From positions 62,001-126,000 of the forward strand of contig NZ_VYKL01000019.1 in the NCBI RefSeq assembly GCF_008710145.1: a stretch of 64,000 bases of DNA, in the 5' to 3' direction. Position numbers and translations under genes: made by a program. Positions 1 to 10,077 of the stretch are shown here, piece by piece; position 1 is the stretch's first letter, and every line of letters begins with the position of its first letter. The notes beneath the pieces were generated by a model. It had not been told where the DNA came from and did no database searches. It saw nothing but the letters and a program-made list of their open reading frames with translations. The stretch is from Niallia endozanthoxylica (GTDB lineage Bacteria > Bacillota > Bacilli > Bacillales > Cytobacillaceae).

Positions 1-1
1 A

Positions 2-838
2 TCGGTAAATAACCTAGGGTCCCAAGAATACGTTAACTGGGCACATAATAAAGGATATCAAGTTTGGGCCTTATTTTCTAATGCTTTTGACCCGAATCTT
101 ACACATGAAACTCTTCAACATTATGAATCTCGTCAAAATATCATTAGGCAGCTGCTTCAATACAGTAAAATGTATCAGTTGGATGGAATCAATATTGATA
201 TCGAAAATGTACGTGAAGAAGACGGGCCGTTTGTTACACAATTTGTACGAGAGGCCGCACCTTATTTTCATCAAGCTGGCTTAGTGGTATCTATGGACAT
301 TACATTTATTACGACTGGTAATTGGTCTGCTTTTTACGAACGTGAGAAACTGGCCCAATCCGTTGATTATTTAATTGTTATGGCCTACGATGAGCACTGG
401 GGATCCTCTCAAACAGCGGGAAGTGTGGCAAGTTTGCCATGGGTGGAAGAAAATTTACAAAGATTATTGGACGTAGTACCGAATGAAAAATTAATTCTTG
501 GCGTTCCGTTATATACAAGACTATGGGAAGAAAAACCATCAGGTGAAATGTCATCAAAGGCGTTGTCGATGACAGAGGTTAAGGAATGGTTGACGATAAA
601 CGGTGTAACACCTAGCTATGATGAACAAAGCGGACAAAACTATGCAGAAGCAGTGGATCCTGTTACTCATTCTATCTATCGAATTTGGCTGGAAGATGAA
701 CTATCTTTAAACAAGCGTGTTGATCTTGTCTCAAAGTACAAATTAAAGGGAATCGCCAGCTGGTCAAGATCGTTTGCAGATGAAACAGCATGGCTGTCTC
801 TGTCAATAGAGACGAAACCTATTGCGCAAAATGAATAG
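2..838 (+). CDS. Glycoside hydrolase family 18 protein, 5' end outside window
   Basis: The reading frame is open from the first bases, so the true start lies upstream and this is the C-terminal catalytic part. The GH18 signature is DGINIDIENV (near positions 181-210), whose last Glu is the expected proton donor. The end of the chain has the usual GH18 closing segment around GIASWSRSF. In Bacillus, proteins of this kind (YaaH/SleL or YvbX type) often join N-terminal LysM or copper-amine-oxidase-like domains to the hydrolase and act on peptidoglycan or spore cortex. Those domains cannot be seen here, so the substrate is unknown. The family call is firm. Confidence 0.85.
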   Translation, partial: SVNNLGSQEYVNWAHNKGYQVWALFSNAFDPNLTHETLQHYESRQNIIRQLLQYSKMYQLDGINIDIENVREEDGPFVTQFVREAAPYFHQAGLVVSMDITFITTGNWSAFYEREKLAQSVDYLIVMAYDEHWGSSQTAGSVASLPWVEENLQRLLDVVPNEKLILGVPLYTRLWEEKPSGEMSSKALSMTEVKEWLTINGVTPSYDEQSGQNYAEAVDPVTHSIYRIWLEDELSLNKRVDLVSKYKLKGIASWSRSFADETAWLSLSIETKPIAQNE

Positions 839-847
839 ATTCGTGAA

Positions 848-880
848 AGGGGGATTCATTAGGTGAATTCCCCTATTTAC
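848..880 (+). terminator. Putative terminator of the GH18 gene
   Basis: An 11-pair stem (848-858 with 864-874, one G-T pair) with a five-base loop follows the stop codon. Only a short T-rich tail follows, so it may be leaky. Confidence 0.5.
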
Positions 881-982
881 TGCATATGATTATTGATTAT
901 TACTCTAATATGATACACTTAAAGAAGATTGGGAAATAATGTTATGGTCAACATACTATTTAAAAATTTGGAGGGAATAAAA

Positions 983-1396
983 ATGACAATTGAAAATCCA
1001 ACAAGGGATGAAATCCGAGAAATTTTGAAAAAAGCAAAGCGCATTGCAGTAGTGGGTTTGAGTGACAACCCTGAGCGTACTTCCTATATGGTTTCTAAAG
1101 CGATGCAGGATGCTGGATATGAAATCATTCCAGTAAATCCAAAAGGAGTTGAAATCCTAGGGGTTCAAGCTGTTAAAAGCTTAAAAGAGATTGAGGGACA
1201 TATTGATATTGTTAATGTATTTCGTCGTTCAGAGCATTTACCTGAAGTGGCAAAAGAATTTGTTGAAATTGATGCTGATATTTTCTGGGCTCAGCAGGGG
1301 CTTGAAAATGAAGAGGCCTATCAGTTTCTAAAAGAAAAAGGCTATACGGTTATCATGGATCGTTGTATAAAAGTGGAACATGCTATGACCAAATAA
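983..1396 (+). CDS. yneT: CoA-binding domain protein, YneT family
   Basis: A 137-residue single-domain Rossmann protein of the CoA_binding (YccU/YneT) family. The nucleotide-binding stretch is AVVGLSDNPERTS near residue 23, and IIPVNPKG and VNVFRRSEH follow as in the family. I chose the ATG at 983 because GGAGGG lies 8-10 bases upstream; an upstream in-frame ATG at 929 has no ribosome site. No enzymatic activity is established for the family. In B. subtilis yneT lies just before parE, and the same order is seen here, which supports orthology. A hairpin terminator follows, so it is probably transcribed separately from parE. Confidence 0.85.
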   Translation: MTIENPTRDEIREILKKAKRIAVVGLSDNPERTSYMVSKAMQDAGYEIIPVNPKGVEILGVQAVKSLKEIEGHIDIVNVFRRSEHLPEVAKEFVEIDADIFWAQQGLENEEAYQFLKEKGYTVIMDRCIKVEHAMTK

Positions 1397-1411
1397 ATAA
1401 CATGATGAACA

Positions 1412-1449
1412 AGCGTATACCGATATTATTTTTGGTATATGCTTTTTAT
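1412..1449 (+). terminator. Terminator of yneT
   Basis: Ten-pair stem (1412-1421 with 1434-1443, one G-T pair) followed by a T-rich tract. Confidence 0.7.
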
Positions 1450-1565
1450 TTTAAGATTCCTCTGAAGCCCTTACTTTCATATCCTCCAATGGATGATTGG
1501 CGGTATTTTTCCTCTGCGTCTTAAAATCTAATTTGCCAAATTAAAATAAATCGATACAATAATAC

Positions 1566-1615
1566 GTAGACTCTCGTTTCGGATATGTTATGATAATAAA
1601 AGGAACATTTGTTCT
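1566..1615 (+). promoter_or_regulatory. Putative parEC promoter with LexA (DinR) box
   Basis: GAACATTTGTTC at 1603-1614 has the GAAC-N4-GTTC core of the Bacillus LexA operator. It lies just downstream of a candidate -10 TATGAT (1589-1594) with a weak -35 about 17 bases further up. An operator there would block the start site. B. subtilis parEC is, from memory of published regulon lists, in the LexA regulon; the role here is inferred. Confidence 0.6.
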
Positions 1616-1877
1616 TTATGTTATTATTAAATGATACGATTTAGGAGATTTTATGGAATAATTATGTTTTTTTTTACATCAAATGGTATATGTAAAAAGT
1701 AATATTGTAGAATGACTAATAAAATGGAATAATCTTTCTTTGTGATGAAGAGGAGAATCCGAATAAAAAGAGAATACCAATTAGAACAAATGTAGACAAC
1801 AGATCAAAAAACGTATAAAAGGAATCTTAATATAACACGTTAATCGATCTTTGAATTGACATGAAAGGGGAATGTTC

Positions 1878-3857
1878 GTGGCAAGAAATCAAACGGCATT
1901 TGACTATAATGATGATGCCATACAAGTCTTAGAAGGGCTTGAGGCAGTCCGTAAGCGCCCAGGGATGTATATTGGCAGTACGGATTCAAGAGGGCTTCAT
2001 CATCTCGTATATGAAATTGTAGATAATTCAGTAGATGAAGTATTAGCCGGCTACGGTGATCATATTATTGTCAAAATACACAAAGATAATTCAATCAGTG
2101 TCCAGGATAAAGGACGAGGAATGCCGACTGGTATGCATAAAATTGGCAAGCCTACGCCTGAAGTTATCTTAACTATTCTTCATGCAGGCGGTAAGTTTGG
2201 ACAGGGCGGTTATAAGACGAGCGGCGGTTTACATGGTGTAGGTGCATCTGTTGTAAATGCTTTATCAGAATGGCTTATTGTGAAAATAAAACGTGATGGT
2301 GTGGTTTATGAACAGCGATTTGAGAATGGTGGGAAGCCTGTCACAACTTTAGAGAAAGTTGGGAAAACCAATCAAACGGGTACTACTATACACTTCAAAC
2401 CAGATGCATCGATTTTTTCAACCACAACCTATAATTACGAAACACTCTGCGAACGTCTTCGTGAATCAGCTTTTCTGTTAAAAGGTGTAAAAATAGAAGT
2501 AATTGATGAGCGCAATGATTTTCATGAAGTATTTCATTATGAAAATGGATTAGAAGCATTTGTGCAATATTTAAATGAAGAAAAGGATGTACTGCATCCA
2601 GTTATTGGTTTTGAAGGTGTCCAAAATGGAATGGAAGTTGATTTTGCTTTTCAATTTAACGATGGGTACTCTGAAAATGTATTGTCATTTGTTAATAATG
2701 TTCGGACAAAAGATGGAGGAACACATGAAGTTGGTTTAAGAACAGCTTTAACGCGTTCTGTAAATGACTATGCACGGAAAGCAGGTCTACTTAAAGAGAA
2801 AGATAAGAATTTGGATGGTTCCGATATAAGAGAAGGCTTTTCAGCTATTATTTCCGTTCGTATACCGGAAGAGTTGCTTCAATTTGAAGGTCAGACGAAA
2901 GGGAAGCTTGGAACCAGTGAAGCTCGTTCGGCAGTAGATGCCGTTATTTCCGAGAACCTGACTTATTTTCTCGAAGAAAACCCTGATATTAGTACATTGT
3001 TAGTGAGAAAATCAATTAAGGCATTTCAAGCTCGCGAAGCAGCCCGTAAAGCCCGTGAAGAAGCAAGAAGCGGAAAGAAGCGAAAACGCTCCGAAGCACT
3101 GCTATCTGGTAAATTGACTCCTGCCCAATCTAGAAATCCGCAGAAAAATGAGTTGTATTTAGTTGAGGGAGATTCTGCAGGAGGCTCAGCAAAACAGGGT
3201 CGTGACCGTCGTTTTCAGGCTGTACTGCCATTACGAGGCAAGGTCATTAACACTGAAAAAGCGAAACTGTCCGATATCTTTAAGAATGAAGAAATTAATA
3301 CCATTATTCATACAATTGGTGCCGGTGTGGGTGCAGATTTTCAAGTTGAAGATGTAAACTACGATAAAATCATTATTATGACGGATGCCGATACCGACGG
3401 TGCCCATATTCAGGTTCTGCTGTTAACTTTCTTTTACCGTTATATGAAGCCTTTAATTGAGGCAGGTAAAGTATATATTGCATTACCGCCGCTCTATAAA
3501 GTCAGCAAGGGTACTGGAAAGAAAGAAGTGATTGAATATGCCTGGAGTGATGATGACCTTCAAGATACCATCAAAAAGGTTGGAAAAGGATATATACTTC
3601 AGCGCTATAAAGGACTTGGGGAAATGAATGCTGATCAGCTGTGGGATACAACGATGAATCCAGAAACAAGAACATTAATAAGAGTTAGAATAGACGATTT
3701 AGCTCGTGCGGAACGCCGGGTGACCACGCTAATGGGGGATAAGGTTGAACCGCGGCGTAAATGGATCGAATCGAATGTTGCCTTTGGCTTGGAAGAAGAC
3801 GGAAGCATCCTTGAAAATGAGAACATCTCAGTCTTAGAGGAGGTTGATCCTTCATGA
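1878..3857 (+). CDS. parE: DNA topoisomerase IV subunit B
   Basis: ParE supplies the ATPase of topoisomerase IV, which unlinks daughter chromosomes. The 659-residue chain starts with the GHKL ATPase domain ([32 protein letters not shown]), followed by the transducer domain. The Toprim domain has EGDSAGGSA near residue 430 and DADTDGAHI, whose acidic residues bind magnesium. The GTG at 1878 is preferred over the ATG at 1872: GAAAGGGG sits seven bases before it and the protein then begins MARNQ, like other Bacillus ParE. The stop overlaps the parC start, so the two are translationally coupled. Gyrase B is the main alternative, but the pairing with ParC and the yneT context favour ParE. Confidence 0.97.
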   Translation: MARNQTAFDYNDDAIQVLEGLEAVRKRPGMYIGSTDSRGLHHLVYEIVDNSVDEVLAGYGDHIIVKIHKDNSISVQDKGRGMPTGMHKIGKPTPEVILTILHAGGKFGQGGYKTSGGLHGVGASVVNALSEWLIVKIKRDGVVYEQRFENGGKPVTTLEKVGKTNQTGTTIHFKPDASIFSTTTYNYETLCERLRESAFLLKGVKIEVIDERNDFHEVFHYENGLEAFVQYLNEEKDVLHPVIGFEGVQNGMEVDFAFQFNDGYSENVLSFVNNVRTKDGGTHEVGLRTALTRSVNDYARKAGLLKEKDKNLDGSDIREGFSAIISVRIPEELLQFEGQTKGKLGTSEARSAVDAVISENLTYFLEENPDISTLLVRKSIKAFQAREAARKAREEARSGKKRKRSEALLSGKLTPAQSRNPQKNELYLVEGDSAGGSAKQGRDRRFQAVLPLRGKVINTEKAKLSDIFKNEEINTIIHTIGAGVGADFQVEDVNYDKIIIMTDADTDGAHIQVLLLTFFYRYMKPLIEAGKVYIALPPLYKVSKGTGKKEVIEYAWSDDDLQDTIKKVGKGYILQRYKGLGEMNADQLWDTTMNPETRTLIRVRIDDLARAERRVTTLMGDKVEPRRKWIESNVAFGLEEDGSILENENISVLEEVDPS

Positions 3858-6301
3858 GTTCAGTAGAAAAATTTCGAGATCTTCCTTTAGAAGAAGTGAT
3901 TGGCGACCGATTTGGCCGATACAGTAAATATATTATTCAAGATCGTGCTCTTCCTGATGCACGGGATGGATTAAAGCCTGTTCAGAGGCGTATTCTTTAT
4001 GCGATGCATGTAGAAGGAAACACGCATGAAAAGAACTTCCGTAAATCAGCCAAAACAGTTGGTAATGTTATAGGTAACTATCACCCGCATGGTGATTCTT
4101 CTGTATATGACGCAATGGTTCGTATGAGCCAGGATTGGAAGGTGCGAAATGTACTGATTGAAATGCATGGAAATAATGGGAGTATTGATGGTGATCCGCC
4201 CGCTGCCATGCGTTATACAGAAGCGAGACTGTCAGCTATTTCAACTGAGCTTTTGCGTGACATTGATAAAAGAACAGTTGATTTAGTACCAAACTTTGAT
4301 GACACATCAAATGAACCTACCGTATTGCCAGCAGCGTTTCCAAATCTGCTTGTCAATGGTTCTACAGGTATTTCTGCCGGTTATGCGACAGAAATACCTC
4401 CTCATCATCTAGGTGAAGTCATTGATGCAGTTATATACCGTATGGATAAGCCAACTTGTTCAGTAGATGAGTTAATGGAATTTGTAAAAGGTCCGGATTT
4501 CCCAACAGGTGGAATTATTCAAGGTGTTGATGGCATTAAAAAGGCCTATGAAACGGGAAAAGGTAAAGTCATTGTCCGTGGAAAAACAGAGTTTGAAACC
4601 ATTCGCGGCGGAAAACAACAGATTGTGATTACTGAGATTCCTTATGAAGGAAACAAAGCCAATTTAGTTAAAAGAATTGATGAGTTTCGCCTAGATCGTA
4701 AGGTTGAGGGAATTGCAGAGGTGCGCGATGAAACGGATCGGACAGGTCTTCGAATTGTTATTGAATTGAAAAAAGAAGCGGACGCGGAGGGTGTCTTAAA
4801 TTATCTATTTAAAAATAGTGATTTACAGATTACTTATCATTTCAATATGGTTGCCATTCATAATAAACGCCCAAAGTTAATGGGTCTTAGAGAATTGCTA
4901 GATGCATATATTGAACACCGAAAAGAGGTTGTTACAAGACGATCTGAATATGATTTATTAAAAGCAAAAGATCGATCACATATCGTAGAAGGTTTAATGA
5001 AGGCTCTATCTATTCTAGATGAGGTGATTGCTACTATCCGGGCCTCAAAGGATAAGCGTGATGCAAAGAATAACTTGATGGCAAAATATCAATTTAGTGA
5101 ACCTCAGGCTGAAGCAATTGTTTCTTTACAACTCTATCGTTTAACAAATACGGATATTACCGCATTAAGAGAAGAAGCTGCAGAATTAGCTAAGCAAATT
5201 GAGGAGTTAACAGCTATATTAAGCAACGAGAAGAAGCTTTTATCCGTCATTAAGAAGGAATTAAGAGATGTTCAAAAACGATTTATCGATACAAGAAGAA
5301 CGAAAATCGAAGCGGAAATTGAAGAAATTAAAATCAATCTCGAAGTGCTCATTGCTAGCGAGGATGTCATCGTAACCGTTACAAAGGACGGCTATGTGAA
5401 ACGTACAAGCCAGCGGTCTTATGCTGCGTCAAATGGACAAGATTTTGGTATGAAGGATTCAGACAGGCTAATCGCTCAGCTTGATATGAATACAACCGAT
5501 GTTTTATTACTTTTTACAAACAAGGGAAATTACTTATTCTGTCCCGTTCATGAGCTTCCTGATATTCGTTGGAAAGATGTTGGCCAGCATATTGCTAATA
5601 TTATTCCAATTGAGCGGGATGAATCTATTATTACAGCGATTCCGGTAAAGGATTTTGAAACAGAAGACTATCTATTATTTGTCACGAAAAATGGAATGAT
5701 TAAGAAAACGGAATTAAAACAATACCATGCCCAGCGCCGTTCTAAGTCTTTAGTCGCCATCAATTTAAAAGGAGACGATGAACTTGTTGATGTGCATGTA
5801 ACAGACGGTACGAGAGAGGTTTTCTTAACAACTTATTATGGTTATGCTCTTTGGTTTAAAGAAGAGGAAGTAAGCCCAATTGGTGTCCGTGCAGCGGGTG
5901 TAAAGGGAATCAATTTAAAAGATGGTGACTATGTCACTGGCGGTAAAATGAAAGATAGCGAAGAACAGCCGGCAGTAATCATTGCAACTCAGCGTGGGGC
6001 CATTAAAAAAATGAAATTGAGCGAGTTTGAAATAGCTTCACGAGCAAAACGCGGCGTGGTTATTTTAAGAGAACTGAAGAACAATCCACATTATGTCATT
6101 GGATTTGTGTTTGCAAACGAGCAAGACACTATTTTGATTGAAACGGAAAAAGGGATTATCGAGCAAACAAATACGTCTACTATTCGTTTCAATGATCGTT
6201 ATTCAAATGGATCCTTCTTGTTTGACGAGGAGCAAAACGGAAAGGCAAAAACGATTTGGAAGCTTGAGCAAAAGGAAGAAAGAGCATCTGCAGAACAATA
6301 A
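3854..6301 (+). CDS. parC: DNA topoisomerase IV subunit A
   Basis: ParC is the DNA-breaking and rejoining subunit that forms the heterotetramer with ParE. The 815-residue chain has the winged-helix/tower domain with the active tyrosine in RYTEARL (Tyr121), then the coiled-coil gate and a C-terminal beta-pinwheel. Its length matches Bacillus ParC. In the quinolone-resistance region [10 protein letters not shown], Ser82 and Asp86 sit where sensitive strains have a serine and an acidic residue. The ATG overlaps the parE stop by four bases, with GAGGAGG just upstream inside parE. A strong terminator follows, which ends the parEC operon. Confidence 0.97.
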   Translation: MSSVEKFRDLPLEEVIGDRFGRYSKYIIQDRALPDARDGLKPVQRRILYAMHVEGNTHEKNFRKSAKTVGNVIGNYHPHGDSSVYDAMVRMSQDWKVRNVLIEMHGNNGSIDGDPPAAMRYTEARLSAISTELLRDIDKRTVDLVPNFDDTSNEPTVLPAAFPNLLVNGSTGISAGYATEIPPHHLGEVIDAVIYRMDKPTCSVDELMEFVKGPDFPTGGIIQGVDGIKKAYETGKGKVIVRGKTEFETIRGGKQQIVITEIPYEGNKANLVKRIDEFRLDRKVEGIAEVRDETDRTGLRIVIELKKEADAEGVLNYLFKNSDLQITYHFNMVAIHNKRPKLMGLRELLDAYIEHRKEVVTRRSEYDLLKAKDRSHIVEGLMKALSILDEVIATIRASKDKRDAKNNLMAKYQFSEPQAEAIVSLQLYRLTNTDITALREEAAELAKQIEELTAILSNEKKLLSVIKKELRDVQKRFIDTRRTKIEAEIEEIKINLEVLIASEDVIVTVTKDGYVKRTSQRSYAASNGQDFGMKDSDRLIAQLDMNTTDVLLLFTNKGNYLFCPVHELPDIRWKDVGQHIANIIPIERDESIITAIPVKDFETEDYLLFVTKNGMIKKTELKQYHAQRRSKSLVAINLKGDDELVDVHVTDGTREVFLTTYYGYALWFKEEEVSPIGVRAAGVKGINLKDGDYVTGGKMKDSEEQPAVIIATQRGAIKKMKLSEFEIASRAKRGVVILRELKNNPHYVIGFVFANEQDTILIETEKGIIEQTNTSTIRFNDRYSNGSFLFDEEQNGKAKTIWKLEQKEERASAEQ

Positions 6302-6318
6302 AATGTATGGATAGGTTA

Positions 6319-6365
6319 GTAAGAGACCTCCTGTAGAAATACAGGAGGTCTCTTACATTTTTTTA
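6319..6365 (+). terminator. Terminator of parEC
   Basis: Perfect 17-pair stem (6319-6335 with 6340-6356), GAAA loop, then a run of T. Confidence 0.92.
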
Positions 6366-6417
6366 CCAAATTTGGACACAATAGCTAGTAGAATTCACCA
6401 CGAAGGAGGAACAATCG

Positions 6418-7221
6418 ATGAAAAAAGAATTTGGGTTGGTTTTACTAGCATTGTTTTTCTTGTCGTTAAATGCTATAACAGGTGCTTATGCAGTAGAGGG
6501 GGATAAGAATTCAGTACCCGTTGAAACCAATATTGTTGATAAACCCATTGTTTTACTGAAAGAAGAGATGGATGTTTCCGGTGATGGCAAGCTAGATACC
6601 ATTGTAATTAAAGGAGTTCAATATGAAGATGGCAGCTCCTTTTTAAAGGGGATTTTTCTTGAAATCAAAGGTTCGAATGGTCAAACTTACACAACAGAAT
6701 TGGATAGCGGCTTTGATCCAGATTTAAAGTTTGTTGATCTTAACCATGATGGGATACAAGAGATGTATATAACTATTCCAACTGGAGGCAGTGGTGGAAT
6801 AGCCAATCACTTTTTATATACTTTGAAGGATTTTACTTTAACGGATATAGGTATTCCTGATCCACTCATGATTTCCAGCGAATTTCAGGATGGCTATAAA
6901 GCGGCTATGACCATTGATAATACGAATCAAACGTACAATTTTAATTTAATGAACAGGAAAAAAAATTATAATAAATTAGGATTATATATTAATGGAAAAT
7001 TAAATGAGCCTAGAGAGCTGATGGTTGATTCATATAGCTCGTTAAAGCCCGTCATTGTAAAGGACGAATTATATGGATTGAAAGGGGTTCAACAAATAAG
7101 CGGGGCCTATCATGCAGATGGAATAGCATTTGTGGAATCAAAATGGATTTACGAAAACGGAAAATGGACTTTAATGGAAACAAAAGTGATTGAGAGAAGT
7201 AAGAAGGCGAAGAAGAAGTAA
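6418..7221 (+). CDS. Secreted protein with FG-GAP/VCBS-like calcium motifs
   Basis: The 267-residue product begins with a clear Sec signal peptide (KK, hydrophobic core, AYA cleavage site near residue 25). Two Asp-rich loops, DVSGDGKLD and DLNHDGIQE, resemble the calcium-binding loops of VCBS or integrin-like repeats, and a beta-rich segment separates and follows them. The C terminus is lysine-rich. I do not recognise a specific family member; an exported calcium-binding surface or wall-associated protein is the most that can be said. GGAGGAA precedes the start, and a terminator upstream separates it from parC, so it is probably monocistronic. Confidence 0.7.
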   Translation: MKKEFGLVLLALFFLSLNAITGAYAVEGDKNSVPVETNIVDKPIVLLKEEMDVSGDGKLDTIVIKGVQYEDGSSFLKGIFLEIKGSNGQTYTTELDSGFDPDLKFVDLNHDGIQEMYITIPTGGSGGIANHFLYTLKDFTLTDIGIPDPLMISSEFQDGYKAAMTIDNTNQTYNFNLMNRKKNYNKLGLYINGKLNEPRELMVDSYSSLKPVIVKDELYGLKGVQQISGAYHADGIAFVESKWIYENGKWTLMETKVIERSKKAKKK

Positions 7222-7233
7222 TTCCATGTAGTA

Positions 7234-7274
7234 ACTAGAAGAAATATCTTTTTAATCAAGATATTTCTTCTAGT
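7234..7274. terminator. Inverted repeat after the secreted-protein gene
   Basis: A perfect 17-pair stem (7234-7250 with 7258-7274) lies between convergent genes. It has no T tract on either side, so it could be a weak bidirectional terminator or an RNA-stabilising hairpin. Confidence 0.5.
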
Positions 7275-7275
7275 C

Positions 7276-7319
7276 AGACTGTAGATAAACTCGATGAAAA
7301 TCAAGTTTTCCTACAGTCT
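7276..7319. terminator. Inverted repeat at the end of the minus-strand gene
   Basis: Outer arms of nine bases (7276-7284 with 7311-7319) enclose a second, nearly perfect inner stem. It abuts the stop of the minus-strand gene and probably ends or stabilises its transcript. Confidence 0.45.
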
Positions 7320-7327
7320 CTACTCCT

Positions 7328-8170
7328 TTAATTTAATTCTTCTGCGATTTTATCGTCTATTTTCCATTGTCCTGTACCAATATCTTTCCAGAACATGAAT
7401 TGAAGAGTCTTTCTTTCCTGCCTATTATCACTTTTGTAAACGGTTGCTTTCACATTTATTTGCTGGGAGATAATATCATCTTTGCCTTCATCCACAGATA
7501 GAGTTTTCTCATCAAAACGAATCACTGTAATCCGTTGTAACTTTTCTTGCAGTGTTTTTTGTTTTTTTCCTTTTTTAACTATCATCTTTATGATTTTATG
7601 ATCTCCTTGATTGACAGCTGCTTCAAAAACATTAATTAGCTGTGAGGGACTTATTGCTTTCAAATAAGCATCCAGCCTTCCGCCTGCTCGCAAAATCATT
7701 AATTTATGCGACAAGTCTTCATGTCTTGAACCATGTGTGGTACTACCAAGAAAATGCACACAGAAATGGCCGGGAAATCCATTTTTTAAAGCTCCTGCTC
7801 CATGAGGCATGCCATGCATAGATGCAGCCAGCAATTGATCATTGGTGCCAACAAGTATAGCTCTTCGTTTCCAACTCCATTTGCCATTGTATATTTTTTT
7901 CATTATCTTTGTATCCTTATATGTCAAGGGCTGAACATCTGCATGCTTACTTCCTGCACGTCTTTGAACAGTAAATTGTAAGCCTGTTTCGACATCTGTA
8001 ATGGTGAAAATCGATCGATTAGGAATGATATGATTCACCATGGTCCAAGGTAAAATTTCTACGTTAAAACTAGTAGGAGTATCAGGATCCTCTAATGTTA
8101 TCGCATGACTATAAACTGAATTCATAATAAATAACGTTGTGATGACAAAAAGTAAGAACATTTTTTTCAT
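7328..8170 (-). CDS. Exported protein of unknown function with HFC-HF-THG motif
   Basis: The 280-residue product has a signal peptide ending near residue 23 (hydrophobic run, SHA). The middle part carries the striking stretch GHFCVHFLG followed by THGSRHEDLSH, a His/Cys-rich motif that I associate from memory with some secreted Bacillus wall-related proteins but cannot name. Residues 45-85 (SIFTITDVETGLQFTVQRR) look beta-rich. The C-terminal 80 residues look like an immunity- or DUF-type alpha/beta module with Lys-rich segments. The His and Cys spacing could hold a metal. No partner genes adjoin it; it converges on the preceding gene. Confidence 0.6.
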   Translation of the reverse strand: MKKMFLLFVITTLFIMNSVYSHAITLEDPDTPTSFNVEILPWTMVNHIIPNRSIFTITDVETGLQFTVQRRAGSKHADVQPLTYKDTKIMKKIYNGKWSWKRRAILVGTNDQLLAASMHGMPHGAGALKNGFPGHFCVHFLGSTTHGSRHEDLSHKLMILRAGGRLDAYLKAISPSQLINVFEAAVNQGDHKIIKMIVKKGKKQKTLQEKLQRITVIRFDEKTLSVDEGKDDIISQQINVKATVYKSDNRQERKTLQFMFWKDIGTGQWKIDDKIAEELN

Positions 8171-8441
8171 AGTTAAATCGTTCCTTTATTTTTAATCGTG
8201 GCAGTCACTTTCTAATGATTATTGAAGTAGATAGCTATGTATCAGGATTGTCCCTAATAAAACACTTTCGTATTTTTTGTTGAACCGAATGATTCATACG
8301 TTAAAATATTTGGCATTACATATGCAAACAGAACTGGACATTTCTGATAATCATATTGTTATAAAAGCCGGACAAAATAATTATCTAGCGTCTAATGCAA
8401 GTTCAATACTGCTTCAATCATCTAGGAAATGGGGGATATGA

Positions 8442-8651
8442 ATGCCAAATGTAGAAGTAGGATGCTCCGTAGTAAATTGTGTATTTCATGCAGCAGGAAA
8501 TGTGTGTGGTGCAGATAAGATAAGAATAGACATGGATCACAACTCAAATTATAATTCAGAATTCTCTAATGAACTTGGTTTTGCTGAGGTTAAAGAAGAA
8601 GCAAACCAATCAACTGATACATGCTGCAAAACCTTTAAACCAAAAAAATAG
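8442..8651 (+). CDS. DUF1540-like small cysteine protein
   Basis: A 69-residue protein with Cys at 8, 13 and 22 in the pattern seen in the DUF1540 metal-binding-like domain, plus a CC pair near residue 61. GGGGGAT precedes the ATG. DUF1540 proteins are common in spore-formers and some are expressed in the forespore, but their role is not known. The downstream hairpin probably ends transcription. The call rests on the N-terminal Cys spacing and small size. Confidence 0.65.
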   Translation: MPNVEVGCSVVNCVFHAAGNVCGADKIRIDMDHNSNYNSEFSNELGFAEVKEEANQSTDTCCKTFKPKK

Positions 8652-8661
8652 ATAGTACCTT

Positions 8662-8735
8662 AATGAGTGTCAGGCACTTCTTATGGACAATTTAAATTCA
8701 TTTGTCCTTTTGCGGTGCCTGACACTCATTTTTCT
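8662..8735 (+). repeat. GTGTCAGGCAC hairpin repeat / terminator
   Basis: Arms of 16 bases (8662-8677 with 8715-8730) contain GTGTCAGGCAC. Inside is a second short stem (GGACAA 8685-8690 with TTGTCC 8702-8707). A T tract follows. It works as a terminator on paper, and similar hairpins recur in Bacillaceae genomes; a related one lies after pepF in this window. Confidence 0.7.
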
Positions 8736-8873
8736 GCAAGGAATGATGTGAGTAGGTGGGGAAAGTAATGTTCACAATCATTTCATTATTTTGGAATAAA
8801 GATAAAGGAAAATAGCCCTTCTAAATCGAAGTAATATTATGTACTTCATTTTTTAAAAAGGAGGGAAAATGAA

Positions 8874-9398
8874 ATGGGGATATTTCATAGGTTTACAAAA
8901 AAGGATAAAGAAAATAATAAAGACGGAAAGAAGGAGAATGTAAATAAGAAACAGAAAAAAAATGAATTGAAAATGAAGCAGGTGGATCATTACTTTGGAT
9001 ATTTATTAACTATTTACAATGAATTCGCTGATAAATATGCTGAAAATGAAGATTTTAAAGAAGGTTTGAACCCCCACTCAAAAGAATATATAAAAAACCT
9101 TGAACATGGTATCCAATTAACAAAGAAGGCATATGACAAAATAAATGCCATCCCATATGTATACGATATTCCGAAAACCACACAACAATACATGAAATCC
9201 TCGAAAGAACAGTTCCTCATGAATTTAGAAAATTATATAAAGCGTGATGAAGTTATTAAAAAGGCTATTGCAGAGGCTGCCGAAACTGGAAATAAGATTG
9301 AAATCTTCGATGAATTTACTATCCCATTTACAGTAAAAGCTCAATTTCATATGGAAACAGCAACAACTTATATGGATCAAGCACGTGAGTCTATATAA
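8874..9398 (+). CDS. Hypothetical lysine-rich protein
   Basis: A 174-residue soluble protein with a Lys/Asn/Glu-rich basic tail (residues 1-40) followed by a mostly helical body. AAGGAGGG precedes the ATG. I do not recognise a family. The gene ends 22 bases before the DUF429 gene with no terminator between, so the two may form an operon, but this gives no firm functional hint. Confidence 0.6.
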   Translation: MGIFHRFTKKDKENNKDGKKENVNKKQKKNELKMKQVDHYFGYLLTIYNEFADKYAENEDFKEGLNPHSKEYIKNLEHGIQLTKKAYDKINAIPYVYDIPKTTQQYMKSSKEQFLMNLENYIKRDEVIKKAIAEAAETGNKIEIFDEFTIPFTVKAQFHMETATTYMDQARESI

Positions 9399-9420
9399 CT
9401 AATGGAAGGATATTAACATT

Positions 9421-10077
9421 ATGATTGTGATGGGAATTGATTTATCTGGACCAGCCAATCATAAGGATACAGCAATGGCGGTTTTTCAAACAACAGGAGA
9501 TGAATTGAACCTTTTGGATAGGGTGGTTCATGTTGATGATGAGAAGATTCTTTCCATGATTCTCTCTTATACCAAATATGAAATAATAATCGGAATCGAT
9601 GCCCCGCTTTCTTACCAGGATGGTGGAGGGGATCGGCCTCAGGATAAAAGCTTGCGCGATTTTATAAAAAGTTATGGGCTTCTAGGCAGTTCCATCATGC
9701 CGCCAACTTTAACAAAGATGGTTTATTTAATCCTTCGCGGTATATCCTTAACAAGAAGAATCATGCAGTTGAACGATGATAAAAAAATAAAGATTGTAGA
9801 AGTACATCCCGGTGCTGCAATCGGCACTCGTATTGGACCCTCGTATTTATACCATGCACTGCATTATAAAAAAGAAATTCACTCAAGATACGTTATTCTT
9901 GACTGGTTTCAATCCGTTGGTCTAAAAAATTTGCCCATTGATATTGCAGATAACACTCACCAAATGGATGCATGTGCTGCAGCTTTAGCCGCATGGCATT
10001 GGGGAGACTCCGCAAAAACGCCGGTTTGGCATTGGGATGGCGTAACATCCGCTCACCCATTTGAAATATGCTGCTAA
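9421..10077 (+). CDS. DUF429 family protein (RNase H-like fold)
   Basis: A 218-residue protein. GIDLSG at the N terminus and GIDAPLS near residue 58 carry the Asp residues expected in the RNase-H-like fold predicted for DUF429. DRPQDKSLRDF, VEVHPGA and DNTHQMDACAAALAAW complete the family pattern. A nuclease function has been predicted for such proteins but I know of no proof. It sits 22 bases after the preceding gene, with a weak ribosome site (GGAAGGATATT). Confidence 0.75.
   Translation: MIVMGIDLSGPANHKDTAMAVFQTTGDELNLLDRVVHVDDEKILSMILSYTKYEIIIGIDAPLSYQDGGGDRPQDKSLRDFIKSYGLLGSSIMPPTLTKMVYLILRGISLTRRIMQLNDDKKIKIVEVHPGAAIGTRIGPSYLYHALHYKKEIHSRYVILDWFQSVGLKNLPIDIADNTHQMDACAAALAAWHWGDSAKTPVWHWDGVTSAHPFEICC

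Larger units (their letters stand above)
1397..1877 (+). other. Intergenic region between yneT and parE
   Basis: It holds the yneT terminator, the putative parE promoter with a LexA-type box, and about 260 bases of AT-rich leader. The leader contains a small inverted repeat (TTTACAT 1673-1679 with ATGTAAA 1690-1696). No coding sequence is convincing. Confidence 0.6.

Noticed and set aside
929..982. N-terminal extension of YneT
   Set aside because: It has no ribosome site and does not fit the family; the ATG at 983 does.
8769..8816. 15-codon ORF with a ribosome site ahead of the lysine-rich gene
   Set aside because: Too short and with no recognisable feature; GGTGGGG before it is probably chance.
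8826..8860. Ter-like TATGTACT near the lysine-rich gene
   Set aside because: Only the core resembles Ter; the flanking half does not match, and it overlaps AT-rich DNA before a ribosome site.
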